Positions 16,471 to 25,695 of a stretch of DNA of 64,000 bases are shown piece after piece. Source of the DNA: Jiulongibacter sp966250325 (lineage in GTDB: Bacteria; Bacteroidota; Bacteroidia; Cytophagales; Spirosomataceae); NCBI GenBank assembly GCA_966250325.1, contig CBINGY010000010.1, positions 1 through 64,000 on the forward strand, given 5' to 3'. The position numbers were made by a program, and so were the translations under genes. Every line of letters starts with the position of its first letter. The first letter of the stretch is position 1. The notes beneath the pieces were generated by a model. It had not been told where the DNA came from. It did no database searches and was given only the letters and a program-made list of their open reading frames with translations.

Positions 16471-18234
16471 ATGACAAAATCCTTTTTCACTTTTTCTGGT
16501 AGGAGTTTTCTGGAAAATTTCATTCTTACTTACCAGCGATTTCCTGTCACCTCTGTTTTTGCTCTGGCAGTTTCAGGCGTTCTCTGCATGTTAATCTACA
16601 ATCCTGCAGAGAAGAATTTTGAACAATGTGCCGTGATTCTTCATGCGTGTGCATTAGCGGTACCATTATTTTTGGGAATTGAGCTCGTTAAAGAGCGTCA
16701 TTGGGTAAATAGCTGGCTACTTTACTTGTCTGGATTGCTCTTTACTGGGATATACTACCAGTTTTCTGAGTACCCCGCTCAGTCAGCTATGCAGGAAGTG
16801 TATTACATTCGTTTTGTTTCATTGGCTGTTTTCCTTCACCTGGTGGTGGCTTTTATCCCTTTTCTAAGGCATTACAGCCTGTTGTCATTCTGGCAATATA
16901 ACCGCACATTGTTCCTTTCTTTTCTCACGGCGGTTCTTTATTCCACTACACTATTTGCAGGCTTGAGTCTGGCCATATTGGCTATTGACCAGCTTTTTGA
17001 AGTACAGATTCCTGAAAGGATATATGGCTACCTGGCGGCCATGGTTTTCTTCTTTTTCAATACGCTCCTTTTTGTGGGAAATATTCCAGACCTGCACGTC
17101 ACAGATCAGGAGGAGGATTTTCCGAAGGGCCTCCGCTTGTTTACTCAATACGTTTTACTACCTCTGGTGGCACTTTATGTGCTTATTCTGCTGGGTTACG
17201 AAGTCAAAATACTAGTACAGTGGACTCTCCCGAAGGGTTGGGTAAGTTACCTTGTTTTATGCAGTGGTATTTTCGGAATCCTCGCTTTCTTATTGGTGTA
17301 TCCTCTTAAAGAATCTACCGTGTGGGTGAGGCGGTTTAACAGATATTTTTATTGGCTGCTTATCCCACTCATTCTACTTATGATGGTGGCGATCTACACG
17401 CGTATTGATCAATATGGTGTAACGGAGCCTCGTTATCTGGTCGCTTTACTTGCATGCTGGCTCTTCATCGTTTCCCTTTACTTTATTGTTTCCCGAAAAG
17501 ATGATATCCGATTCATTCCGGTAAGCCTGGCCATCGTACTTCTTCTTGCTTCTGTGGGCCCTTTGAGCGGTTTTGAAGTCGCTAAACGTAATCAAAAACA
17601 TAGATTAAGCCGGGTTTTGGAAAGGTACAATCTTCTCAAAGAAGGGAAATTAGTATATGATTCCGGTAAAGAACTCAAACCAGAAGATGCTCATAGCCTT
17701 TCTGCGGCTCTCGATTTTATGGGTTCCAAAAACTGGGAGGAATTAGCGGTATTTATTCCGGAGAAAGAAGCGAAAGAATTGAGTAAAATTTATCCAGCTA
17801 GCAGAAAGGAAAGAATCATGAAACTATTGAATCTGAAATACACAGGCTCTCTTTATGAAGAAAATAACATCCAGATTTACCGTCAAAGTAAGGGCATAGA
17901 AAAGAGTTTCAAGGCCGATTACTATTTGCCGATATCGCTTTCATCGTCCAGTACAGAAATGGATATGGAGGGAGACAGCTTTAAGATTTCCTACAAGAGG
18001 ACATCGGACACACAAGCTAATTTATATGTGGAGGCTGAGGAATTGAAGTTTGAATTTAGTGCGGTGTTAAATTATAGTGGGAATGTGGAAACCGAAAAGT
18101 TGACTTTCAGGGCTGAGTCTGCTCACTGGCGGGGCGTTTTTGTTCTCGATTCCTACAATCAGTATACGAAAAACGAAATGGCGAATGTCTCGGGCGTTGT
18201 TTATCTGATCAGGAAACCTGCTCAAACTTTTTAA
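16471..18234 (+). CDS. DUF4153 multi-pass membrane protein
   Basis: A 587-residue membrane protein with about a dozen hydrophobic segments in the first 390 residues. A soluble C-terminal part of roughly 190 residues follows (from about RNQKHRLSRVLERYNLLKEG). It matches DUF4153, a family of unknown function, sometimes near transport or envelope genes. It is transcribed away from the TetR operon, and its 3' end overlaps the converging glycosyltransferase gene by 26 bp. Confidence 0.8.
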   Translation: MTKSFFTFSGRSFLENFILTYQRFPVTSVFALAVSGVLCMLIYNPAEKNFEQCAVILHACALAVPLFLGIELVKERHWVNSWLLYLSGLLFTGIYYQFSEYPAQSAMQEVYYIRFVSLAVFLHLVVAFIPFLRHYSLLSFWQYNRTLFLSFLTAVLYSTTLFAGLSLAILAIDQLFEVQIPERIYGYLAAMVFFFFNTLLFVGNIPDLHVTDQEEDFPKGLRLFTQYVLLPLVALYVLILLGYEVKILVQWTLPKGWVSYLVLCSGIFGILAFLLVYPLKESTVWVRRFNRYFYWLLIPLILLMMVAIYTRIDQYGVTEPRYLVALLACWLFIVSLYFIVSRKDDIRFIPVSLAIVLLLASVGPLSGFEVAKRNQKHRLSRVLERYNLLKEGKLVYDSGKELKPEDAHSLSAALDFMGSKNWEELAVFIPEKEAKELSKIYPASRKERIMKLLNLKYTGSLYEENNIQIYRQSKGIEKSFKADYYLPISLSSSSTEMDMEGDSFKISYKRTSDTQANLYVEAEELKFEFSAVLNYSGNVETEKLTFRAESAHWRGVFVLDSYNQYTKNEMANVSGVVYLIRKPAQTF

Positions 18235-18946
18235 ACAGACTCCAGATTTTCATAAGCACCACTCCAAAGACGGCTTCCTTGAAAATTTTGGATGACATTT
18301 TGGAAACCCCTTGAGTTCTGTCTGTAAATATGATGGGTACTTCTTTGATTTTAAACCGTCTGAGCCAGGCATTGAATTTCATTTCAATCTGAAAGGCATA
18401 ACCCACAAATGTTATCTGCTGAAGGGGAATTGAGCGAAGTACTTTTTGCGAATAGCAGATAAATCCGCCGGTGGGGTCCATAATGGGCATGCGGGTGATA
18501 AACCGTACATAAACACCAGCAAAGTAAGACATAAGGACGCGTCCTATTGGCCAGTTGACCACGTTCACTCCAGTAATGTATCTGGAGCCTATTGCCACAT
18601 CGTATCCTTCAATTTTGCAGGCATGATAAAGTCTGACAAGATCATTGGGGTTATGCGAAAAATCGGCATCCATTTCATAGATGTATTCATATCCATTTGC
18701 CAGTGCCCACCTGAAACCATGAATATACGCAGTACCTAAACCTAATTTTCCGGTTCGTTCTTCCAGATGAACTCTCCCGGGAAACTCATTCTGTGCAATT
18801 CGAACCAGATCCGCCGTTCCATCCGGTGATCCGTCATCTACTACGAGCAGGTCAAAAAGCTCGGGTAGGGTCATCACCTTCTTAATGATGGCAGAAATAT
18901 TCTCCTTTTCGTTGTAGGTGGGTATAATTACTAGATTTTCTTTCAT
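18209..18946 (-). CDS. Polyprenol monophosphomannose synthase-like glycosyltransferase (GT2)
   Basis: A 245-residue DPM1-type GT2 enzyme that should transfer mannose (or another hexose) from a GDP/UDP donor to polyprenyl phosphate. Visible markers: IIPTYNEKENI, LLVVDDGSPDGTADLV, the metal-binding EMDADFSHNP, and GSRYITGVNVVNWP. It lacks the C-terminal membrane domain, as in the short form of the family. Its start overlaps the DUF4296 lipoprotein stop as ATGA (18943-18946). Confidence 0.9.
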   Translation of the reverse strand: MKENLVIIPTYNEKENISAIIKKVMTLPELFDLLVVDDGSPDGTADLVRIAQNEFPGRVHLEERTGKLGLGTAYIHGFRWALANGYEYIYEMDADFSHNPNDLVRLYHACKIEGYDVAIGSRYITGVNVVNWPIGRVLMSYFAGVYVRFITRMPIMDPTGGFICYSQKVLRSIPLQQITFVGYAFQIEMKFNAWLRRFKIKEVPIIFTDRTQGVSKMSSKIFKEAVFGVVLMKIWSLFKKFEQVS

Positions 18947-19311
18947 GGATGGCCATCCGTTTGGTTTTCATTTGATTTAGTTTCGAGTTCCTGAATATTC
19001 TCTTCTACCTTCCCGAACATTTCAGCGAATTGATCTGGCCTGGAGGCGTAATAGGTATAGCTATTTACATAGGCCATGGAATCAACTCCGTGCTTTTCAA
19101 ATATCTGAGATTGCAGATAATTAAAAGCAACCACGGTGGAATCAAAAGAGCGAACATTCAGTCGGCTTAAGCGGGCTTCTGTTACCTGAATTTCGGTGAG
19201 AATCTCTATCATTTCAGACTTGCTGATGAGGTTGTCCGGGGCATTTTTATCGGTGCAGCCCGTTAGTACCGTCCCTGTAAGAAATAAGAGAGCTCTTTTT
19301 AGATTGATCAT
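18943..19311 (-). CDS. DUF4296 lipoprotein
   Basis: A 122-residue lipoprotein: signal peptide with lipobox LTGC, then ISKSEMIEILTEIQVTEARL and a helical body containing YYASRPDQFAEMFGKVEE, as in DUF4296. Function unknown; the family is commonly encoded beside DPM1-like glycosyltransferases in Bacteroidota, as here. A TAnnTTTG box lies 29 bp upstream. Confidence 0.85.
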   Translation of the reverse strand: MINLKRALLFLTGTVLTGCTDKNAPDNLISKSEMIEILTEIQVTEARLSRLNVRSFDSTVVAFNYLQSQIFEKHGVDSMAYVNSYTYYASRPDQFAEMFGKVEENIQELETKSNENQTDGHP

Positions 19312-19339
19312 TTGATTTTGAGCAGCTACCTTTACCTTG

Positions 19340-19347
19340 CAAAGGTA
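19340..19347 (-). promoter_or_regulatory. Promoter -7 box of the DUF4296-glycosyltransferase operon
   Basis: TACCTTTG on the minus strand, perfect match to TAnnTTTG; no clear -33 box seen. Confidence 0.5.
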
Positions 19348-19385
19348 CAGAAAGGAGTAGTTCTTTACTTTTAAAATAACTTAAG

Positions 19386-20246
19386 GTGAGAAACATTTTT
19401 TCCAGGCTTGACAAATATGAGATAAGGATACGTAAGGCCGTAAACTCTCAGATGCATGGAAACTTTAATTCCATCTTTAAAGGCACCGGTCTGGAGTTTG
19501 CCGATCTCAGGACCTACCAGTATGGCGATGATGTTCGAACCATTGACTGGATTACCACAGCGAAAGGTCACGGTGCATACGTGAAGATATTTAAGGAGGA
19601 GAAAGAACAAACGGTATTTTTTCTTCTGGATGTAAGCGGCTCTCAGAACATAGGAAAACCTGGCAAACAAAAACTTGACAGAGCCAGAGAAATCTGCGGA
19701 GTGCTGGCACTATCCGCATTGAAAGAGAGCAGTCAGGTAGGGCTATATTGTTTCTCAGATCAGAAAGAGCTATATCTGAAAGCCAACTCAGGAATAAGTT
19801 ACGCCTATAAATTTATAAGTGAGCTGTTTAAGTTGGAGCCAAAATCTTCCCGAACAGATATTGCACAGGCTATTTCTTTTGCCCTGAATATCATTAAAAG
19901 AAAAAGTGTGATAATCCTGATTTCAGATTTTCAGGATGAAAATTATCAGCACAATTTACGGGCTCTTGCACAGAAACACGATCTGGTGGTAATCCATTTA
20001 TATGACGATAATGAAGTGAATTTTCCGGGTGTAGGCATTATTCCGGTACGTGATCAGGAGAGTGCTGTGGTACGCTGGATAAACACCTCGTCATTGTGGT
20101 TCAGAAAAAAACTAAAAAAGGATTTCCAGGTTCAGAAAGATCAATTGCAGACCCTTTGTAAAAAATACAACGCCAATTATCTCGATGTGAGCTCTACGGA
20201 GGATTTTGTATCACGTCTCATTGAACTTTTCAGGGTAAGGAAATGA
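19386..20246 (+). CDS. DUF58 protein with von Willebrand A-like fold
   Basis: A 286-residue member of the DUF58 family. The segment FKGTGLEFADLRTYQYGDD followed by RTIDWITTAKG is the DUF58 signature. A VWA-like region carries the MIDAS-type DVSGS (about residue 84) and ILISDFQDE. The start is a GTG at 19386; a stop codon lies nine bases upstream in frame, and the next ATG would cut into the conserved region. DUF58 proteins usually accompany MoxR ATPases and Bat proteins; here only one downstream Bat-like partner is seen. Confidence 0.9.
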   Translation: MRNIFSRLDKYEIRIRKAVNSQMHGNFNSIFKGTGLEFADLRTYQYGDDVRTIDWITTAKGHGAYVKIFKEEKEQTVFFLLDVSGSQNIGKPGKQKLDRAREICGVLALSALKESSQVGLYCFSDQKELYLKANSGISYAYKFISELFKLEPKSSRTDIAQAISFALNIIKRKSVIILISDFQDENYQHNLRALAQKHDLVVIHLYDDNEVNFPGVGIIPVRDQESAVVRWINTSSLWFRKKLKKDFQVQKDQLQTLCKKYNANYLDVSSTEDFVSRLIELFRVRK

Positions 20247-21133
20247 AGCGTTTGCACTACATACTAATTTTTACCGCAGGGGTGATCACCCATGTCCGGG
20301 CCCAGAAGCCTTTCCTCCTTTTTCAGCAAGACAGCCTGTCAATTGGAGAAAAAACGGCAGTTTCACTGGTTTACAAACATCATGGAGATAAAGAAGTGTT
20401 TTTCCCGGATGGTTCGTGGAAATTTCAGCCTTTTGAATTTATTGAAAAGAACATTTTTCCAACAGTGACCCAGGACTCGGTGAGTACGGATAGTGCGGTG
20501 TATCTTCTTCAAACCTTCAGCACACAGTCTTATCTTTCGCTCAGGCTACCCGTTTTTCTTAAATCGGGCGATGATAGTACGCTGGTCTGGTCAAATACCG
20601 ATAGTGTGGTTTTCAAGGGAATGATTCCTGATAGTTTGCTGGGGCAAACCCGCCTTCTCTCTGATCCGGGAAATGGTATTGGCGTTTTTCGTGCTCCAAG
20701 AGGCAAAGGATTTTACATAACGCTCGGAATAACTCTTCTGACTTTACTTCTGGCCTTATTCTTTAAAACCCATATCCTGAAAGCACTGGAGATTCTTCGT
20801 CTTAATAAAAGACAACGGGAATTTCATTCGGCATTTAAAGGTTTTATGCTTAACCATAAGGCAAAGGGAACCCTCAATGAGGCAAATATTCTCTGGAGAA
20901 ATTATCTTGAGGAACTGGAAGGAAAACCCTACACATCACTTTCATCGCTAGAAATTGAAAAATTGACTGAAAATGAACAGGTAGGAAATGCCCTTAGAGA
21001 GGTGGAATCGGCCTTATTTGGTGGCCGTGAATCTGACAGAATCCCTTTAGCTTTGCAAATTCTGAGCAAATTTGCCAGAGATAGATTTAAATTACGAAAA
21101 GTACAATTCAAAAAGAACAGGAATAATGGATGA
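20243..21133 (+). CDS. BatD/DUF4381-like membrane-anchored protein
   Basis: A 296-residue exported protein: signal peptide ending at about residue 20 (GVITHVRAQ), a beta-rich periplasmic part of about 140 residues, one membrane helix (FYITLGITLLTLLLALFF), then a basic cytoplasmic helical tail. This layout resembles the oxygen-tolerance BatD/DUF4381 proteins found after DUF58 genes, but I see no strong motif. ATGA overlap with the DUF58 gene implies coupled translation. Confidence 0.65.
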   Translation: MKRLHYILIFTAGVITHVRAQKPFLLFQQDSLSIGEKTAVSLVYKHHGDKEVFFPDGSWKFQPFEFIEKNIFPTVTQDSVSTDSAVYLLQTFSTQSYLSLRLPVFLKSGDDSTLVWSNTDSVVFKGMIPDSLLGQTRLLSDPGNGIGVFRAPRGKGFYITLGITLLTLLLALFFKTHILKALEILRLNKRQREFHSAFKGFMLNHKAKGTLNEANILWRNYLEELEGKPYTSLSSLEIEKLTENEQVGNALREVESALFGGRESDRIPLALQILSKFARDRFKLRKVQFKKNRNNG

Positions 21134-21764
21134 GCCGGTAGTGATTTTCGGAGCGGGAACCCTGGGTAAAACCGCCATGGATATTTTCAATGAAAACAAT
21201 ATTCTGATTTACGGTTTTCTTGACGACAAAAAAGAACTGCATAACACGGAAATAGGCTCTGTGCTGGTTTTGGGTAGTACCGATGACGACGGCTTTTTGA
21301 AAATTATCGGAAACAAAACCGAGGCTTTCGTGGCGGTTCGCAATGCCAAAGACCGTAAGCGTATCGGTGAAATGCTGCAGTCACGCCGCAAGACCATGCC
21401 ATTAAATGCAATTCATCGTACGGCTTTTGTTTCTGAAGATGCCGAAATAGGTCATGGAAATCTGGTTTCTCCCAATGCCGTCATTGGAGCGTTTTCCAAA
21501 GTAGGTAGCTTTAATATCATTGGATCTGGAAGTATTATTGACACAGACGCCGATCTGGGTGATTTTGTAGAGGTAGGCCCGGGAACCGTCATAAACAGTC
21601 ATGTGAAAGTCGAGGAAGGAGCTTTTATCGGCAGTAACGTTACCCTGGTATCTGGAGTAACTATTGGAAAAGGTGCACGGGTAGGTGCGGGCTCGGTGGT
21701 AATAGCTAGTGTGAAAGCCAATCAAACCGTATTCGGAAATCCGGCTCAGGTTGTTGATAAATAA
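21126..21764 (+). CDS. NeuD-like sugar O-acyltransferase (left-handed beta helix)
   Basis: A 212-residue enzyme of the NeuD/PglD family: an N-terminal nucleotide-like alpha/beta domain (VVIFGAGTLGKTAMDIF), then hexapeptide repeats from about residue 95 (ISEDAEIG-like and GNLVSPNAVIG steps) ending in GAGSVVIASVKANQTVFGNP. It should transfer an acetyl group to a sugar amine or hydroxyl. ATG 21126 overlaps the preceding stop by 8 bp and begins at the conserved strand. Confidence 0.85.
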   Translation: MDEPVVIFGAGTLGKTAMDIFNENNILIYGFLDDKKELHNTEIGSVLVLGSTDDDGFLKIIGNKTEAFVAVRNAKDRKRIGEMLQSRRKTMPLNAIHRTAFVSEDAEIGHGNLVSPNAVIGAFSKVGSFNIIGSGSIIDTDADLGDFVEVGPGTVINSHVKVEEGAFIGSNVTLVSGVTIGKGARVGAGSVVIASVKANQTVFGNPAQVVDK

Positions 21765-21907
21765 GTTAACATAACACTTAAGAGTCTGGAAATTGTATTA
21801 TTTCAAGTTTTGTTGCATATTATAATCAGAAACTTTGATTCCCTTCCTATCGGCAACTAACTTGAGCAGATTTTGCATTTCAATTCAATCACAGTTTAAG
21901 ATACAGA

Positions 21908-24900
21908 ATGAAAGAGTACGTAAAGCCAATTAAACGATTACTCATAGCAAACCGCGGTGAAATAGCCATTCGAATCATGCGGGCAGCTTCTGAGCTTGGA
22001 ATTACCACGGTAGCCCTTTATACCTATGAGGATCGCTACTCCCTTCACCGATATAAAGCCGATGAGGCCTATCAGATTGGATCTGAGGAAGATGCCCTCA
22101 AACCCTATCTGGATATTGAAGGGATAATCCAGCTGGCTAAAAACAAAAAAATAGACGGGATACACCCGGGTTATGGCTTTCTTTCTGAAAATGTAAATCT
22201 GGTAAGAAGATGTGATGAAGAAGGAATCATCTTTGTAGGGCCTTCTGCCGATGCTATGGATGCTCTGGGAGATAAGAAAGCAGCGAAAAACATGGCTGTC
22301 AAGGCTGGTGTCCCTCTTATTCCCGATTATCGTGGTGATATTCCCGATGTTGATTTCGCTCTGGAAAGAGCAAAAGAAATCGGATTCCCGATGATGATTA
22401 AAGCCGTTGCCGGTGGCGGTGGCCGTGGTATGCGTGTGGTAAAACAGGAGGAAGAATTTACCAAAGCCTATAACGAAGCAAAGAACGAGGCAAAAACCGC
22501 CTTCGGTAATGACGAGATATTCCTTGAAAAATTTGTAGTAGAGCCCAAACACCTGGAGGTTCAGTTACTTGGCGATAAGCATGGAAACCTCATTCACCTG
22601 TATGAGCGTGACTGCTCGGTACAAAGACGCTTTCAGAAAGTGGTGGAGGTAGCTCCATCTTTTGGCCTCAAACAGGAGACCCGCCAGAAGCTCTACGATT
22701 ACGCCATCAAAATGGGCCAGGCTGTGGGTTATTACAATGCCGGAACCGTTGAGTTTCTGGTTGATAAGCAGGAAAATGTCTATTTTATTGAGGTGAATCC
22801 GAGGGTTCAGGTAGAACATACCATTACTGAGGAGGTAACCGGAATTGATATCGTGAGAACCCAGCTTCTGGTAGCCATGGGTTACAAGCTTTCAGATAAC
22901 GGAATTTACATCCATAATCAGGATGAGGTTCCTCTGAAAGGATATGCGATTCAGTGCCGTGTAACCACCGAAGATCCGGCAAACGGCTTCAAACCAGATT
23001 TTGGTACCATTATCGCCTATAGAAATGCCGCCGGTTTTGGGATCAGACTCGATGAGGGCTCTGCCTATCCGGGAATGCGGATCTCTCCTTACTTTGACTC
23101 AATGATTGTCAAAGTAACCGCCCGGGGACGCACCCTGAAAGGTGCTGCACAACGACTTGCCAGAGCTCTGATTGAGTTCCGTATCAGGGGTGTAAAAACA
23201 AATATTCCATTCCTGAGTAATGTAATTAATCACCCGGAATTTCAGCAAGGTAATGCACGGGTATCGTTCATAGAAAATCACCCGGAACTCCTCAATTTCA
23301 GAAGACCAAAAGACCGCTCTACCAAAGCCATGCGACTTTTGGCCGATGTTATTGTCAACGGGAATCCTGCCGTAGGAAAAGTAGTAAAGAAAGATTTTCC
23401 CATCGCCAAGGTCCCCTATGTAGAGCCTTTTTCTGAATACCCGGCAGGGAATAAGCAAAGACTCGACTCCATGGGAGCGGAAAAGTTTGCTCAATGGGTT
23501 AAGGAACAAAAACCAGTTCTATATACAGATACCACCTTCAGAGATGGTCATCAGTCTTTACTGGCTACCCGGGTGCGTACCCAGGATATGCTGGCAGTTG
23601 CAGAGGGTTTCGCTAAAAGTTTCCCTCAGCTATTCTCTATGGAAGTATGGGGAGGGGCCACTTTTGATGTAGCGATGCGTTTTCTCTATGAAAGCCCTTG
23701 GAGAAGGCTTCAGCAGTTTAGAGAGGCCATGCCAAACATGTTGCTTCAGATGCTTCTCAGAGGATCCAATGCCGTAGGTTACACCGCTTATCCCGATAAT
23801 CTTGTTGAAAGCTTCATTGAAAAATCGGCAGAAAATGGCATTGATGTGTTTCGCATCTTTGACTCACTGAACTGGATCGAATCGATGAAACTGAGTATCC
23901 GTACTGTACGTGAAAGAACAAATTCGATTGCAGAAGCAGCTATCTGTTACACCGGTGAAATGCTTGATCCTGCCCAGAAAAAATATACGTTACAGTATTA
24001 TCTGGACATGGCCCGGCAGCTGGAAGACGAAGGAGCTCATATCATTGCTATCAAAGATATGGCGGGTTTATTAAAGCCTTACACGGCCGAAGTGCTGGTG
24101 CGTGAACTAAAGAAAGCAGTTGATCTGCCAGTACATTTGCATACCCATGATACCTCCTCCATTCAGTCATCTACGTATTTGAAAGCGGTGGAAAGCGGTG
24201 TTGATGTGATTGACTGTGCGTTGGGTGGTCTGTCTGGTCTTACCTCGCAACCCAACTTTAACTCCGTAGCTTCCATGTTGCAGGGTCATGAAAGAGGTAG
24301 TGATCTGGATATCCAGAAGTTAAATCAATACAGCACCTACTGGGAAGATGTACGGGCCATGTATGCTCCGTTTGAATCTGGCCTGAAATCCGGTTCTGCG
24401 GAAGTTTACGATCATGAGATGCCGGGTGGGCAGTATTCCAACCTGAAATCACAGGCTATTTCTCTGGGTCTGGGGGAGAAATTTGAGCAACTGAAACACA
24501 ACTATCATGTGGTGAATCAGATGTTTGGAGATATCGTGAAGGTAACCCCTTCTTCCAAAGTGGTAGGAGACATGGCCTTATTTATGACCTCCAACGACCT
24601 CAATGAAGAGGATATCATGCGGAAAGGCGATACATTGAGTTTCCCTGAGTCTGTCAAAGGATTTATGCGTGGAGATCTGGGTCAGCCTCCGGGAGGTTTT
24701 CCTAAAGAACTTCAAAAAATTATTCTTAAGGATGTACAGCCTTACACCGAAAGACCCAATGCTCATCTGAAACCGATTGATCTGGAAAAAGAGTTTAAGC
24801 AGTTTCAGATTGATTTTCCGGGTAGCGATGGTTACCTCGATTACCTGGCGTACAAGCTTTACGATAAGGTCTATGAGGAGTTTCATGCCAATCGTGAGAA

Positions 24901-25369
24901 GTTTGATGATGTAAGCATCATTCCTTCTCATGCGTTCTGGTATGGCCTTCACCAGAATGAAGAGACCATGATCAAGATCGAGGAGGGGAAAACCATTCTG
25001 GTTCGTTATCTTTACACTTCAGAGCCGGATGAAGAAGGAATGCGTACGGTGAGTTTTGAGCTTAACGGACAGGCGAGAAGAATTAAGGTGCGTGACCTTT
25101 CTCTCAAAGTGGTGAAGCCCTCGAATAAAAAAGTGGGCAAAGAAGGTGATATTGGAGCTCCGCTGCAAGGTAGGATTTCAAGAATCCTGGTCAAAAAAGG
25201 AGACGAGGTACAGAAAAACACCCCACTGTTTATCATTGAAGCCATGAAAATGGAGTCTATTGTGGCCGCACCTTTTGAGGGCGTGGTGGCCTCGGTTTTA
25301 CTTTCTGAAGGCACCGTGGTGGAGCAAAACGACTGGGTAGTAGAAATAGAGAAAGTGGAGATGGTTTAA
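21908..25369 (+). CDS. pyc: Pyruvate carboxylase
   Basis: A 1153-residue biotin enzyme converting pyruvate and bicarbonate to oxaloacetate (anaplerosis). Domain order: biotin carboxylase (RLLIANRGEIAIRIMRA at the start, ATP loop AVAGGGGRGMRVV, to about 455), carboxyltransferase (DTTFRDGHQSLLATRVRT at about 540, with the zinc HLHTHDTSS), the allosteric linker, and the C-terminal biotin carboxyl carrier with EAMKMES (Lys biotinylated). Full length; followed by a clear terminator. Confidence 0.97.
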   Translation: MKEYVKPIKRLLIANRGEIAIRIMRAASELGITTVALYTYEDRYSLHRYKADEAYQIGSEEDALKPYLDIEGIIQLAKNKKIDGIHPGYGFLSENVNLVRRCDEEGIIFVGPSADAMDALGDKKAAKNMAVKAGVPLIPDYRGDIPDVDFALERAKEIGFPMMIKAVAGGGGRGMRVVKQEEEFTKAYNEAKNEAKTAFGNDEIFLEKFVVEPKHLEVQLLGDKHGNLIHLYERDCSVQRRFQKVVEVAPSFGLKQETRQKLYDYAIKMGQAVGYYNAGTVEFLVDKQENVYFIEVNPRVQVEHTITEEVTGIDIVRTQLLVAMGYKLSDNGIYIHNQDEVPLKGYAIQCRVTTEDPANGFKPDFGTIIAYRNAAGFGIRLDEGSAYPGMRISPYFDSMIVKVTARGRTLKGAAQRLARALIEFRIRGVKTNIPFLSNVINHPEFQQGNARVSFIENHPELLNFRRPKDRSTKAMRLLADVIVNGNPAVGKVVKKDFPIAKVPYVEPFSEYPAGNKQRLDSMGAEKFAQWVKEQKPVLYTDTTFRDGHQSLLATRVRTQDMLAVAEGFAKSFPQLFSMEVWGGATFDVAMRFLYESPWRRLQQFREAMPNMLLQMLLRGSNAVGYTAYPDNLVESFIEKSAENGIDVFRIFDSLNWIESMKLSIRTVRERTNSIAEAAICYTGEMLDPAQKKYTLQYYLDMARQLEDEGAHIIAIKDMAGLLKPYTAEVLVRELKKAVDLPVHLHTHDTSSIQSSTYLKAVESGVDVIDCALGGLSGLTSQPNFNSVASMLQGHERGSDLDIQKLNQYSTYWEDVRAMYAPFESGLKSGSAEVYDHEMPGGQYSNLKSQAISLGLGEKFEQLKHNYHVVNQMFGDIVKVTPSSKVVGDMALFMTSNDLNEEDIMRKGDTLSFPESVKGFMRGDLGQPPGGFPKELQKIILKDVQPYTERPNAHLKPIDLEKEFKQFQIDFPGSDGYLDYLAYKLYDKVYEEFHANREKFDDVSIIPSHAFWYGLHQNEETMIKIEEGKTILVRYLYTSEPDEEGMRTVSFELNGQARRIKVRDLSLKVVKPSNKKVGKEGDIGAPLQGRISRILVKKGDEVQKNTPLFIIEAMKMESIVAAPFEGVVASVLLSEGTVVEQNDWVVEIEKVEMV

Positions 25370-25394
25370 TAGCCGCTTCAGAAACAATATTTAG

Positions 25395-25420
25395 CAGGGC
25401 CATTAGGCCCTGTTTTTATT
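25395..25420 (+). terminator. Intrinsic terminator of pyc
   Basis: CAGGGCC (25395-25401) and GGCCCTG (25406-25412), 4-nt loop, then TTTTTATT. Confidence 0.9.
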
Positions 25421-25561
25421 TATAACCCCCTCAAAAACGCCTCCGGCCTCTCCAAAAACTGTTTGGTGATTTGATAATGCTCGGTTTCGCGGTAGCTAAC
25501 AGGGTGGATTTGACCATCTTTAAATTCCAGAATTTCCGCTTCGGGTTTGGCCATGATGATG
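25420..25561 (-). pseudogene. Duplicated 3' end of the AAA ATPase gene (fragment)
   Basis: Bases 25421-25561 match 27019-27159 over 141 bp with three substitutions (25513, 25546, 25547). Read on the minus strand it encodes the last 46 residues of the neighbouring ATPase with one change (Met to Lys). It even has its own in-frame stop (TAA from 25420-25422, where the intact gene has TAG). There is no start and no upstream coding sequence, so it is a remnant or recombination border. Confidence 0.9.
25421..25561. repeat. Left copy of a 141-bp direct repeat flanking a two-gene cassette
   Basis: 98 percent identical to 27019-27159 in the same orientation. Identity begins exactly at the gene's stop codon and ends sharply at 25561/27159. 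The enclosed 1457 bp hold the winged-helix and nucleotidyltransferase genes. Confidence 0.93.
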
Positions 25562-25648
25562 AAGAAAAGTGTTGACCATCTGTCATATTGAATTACGGAA
25601 TTCCTAATCGCTAATCAATATGCAAGGTATTTTCTGAAATACAATTTG

Positions 25649-25688
25649 AATTTGTGATTCTCAATTTGCAAATTGCGAACCACAAATT
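25649..25688. promoter_or_regulatory. Compound palindrome upstream of the cassette (candidate operator)
   Basis: A perfect 14-bp palindrome CAATTTGCAAATTG (25662-25675) is nested symmetrically inside outer arms AATTTGTG (25649-25656) and CACAAATT (25681-25688); all share one centre. It ends 7 bp before the start at 25696, placing it where an autorepressor of this operon would bind. Confidence 0.7.
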
Positions 25689-25695
25689 TTAAATT

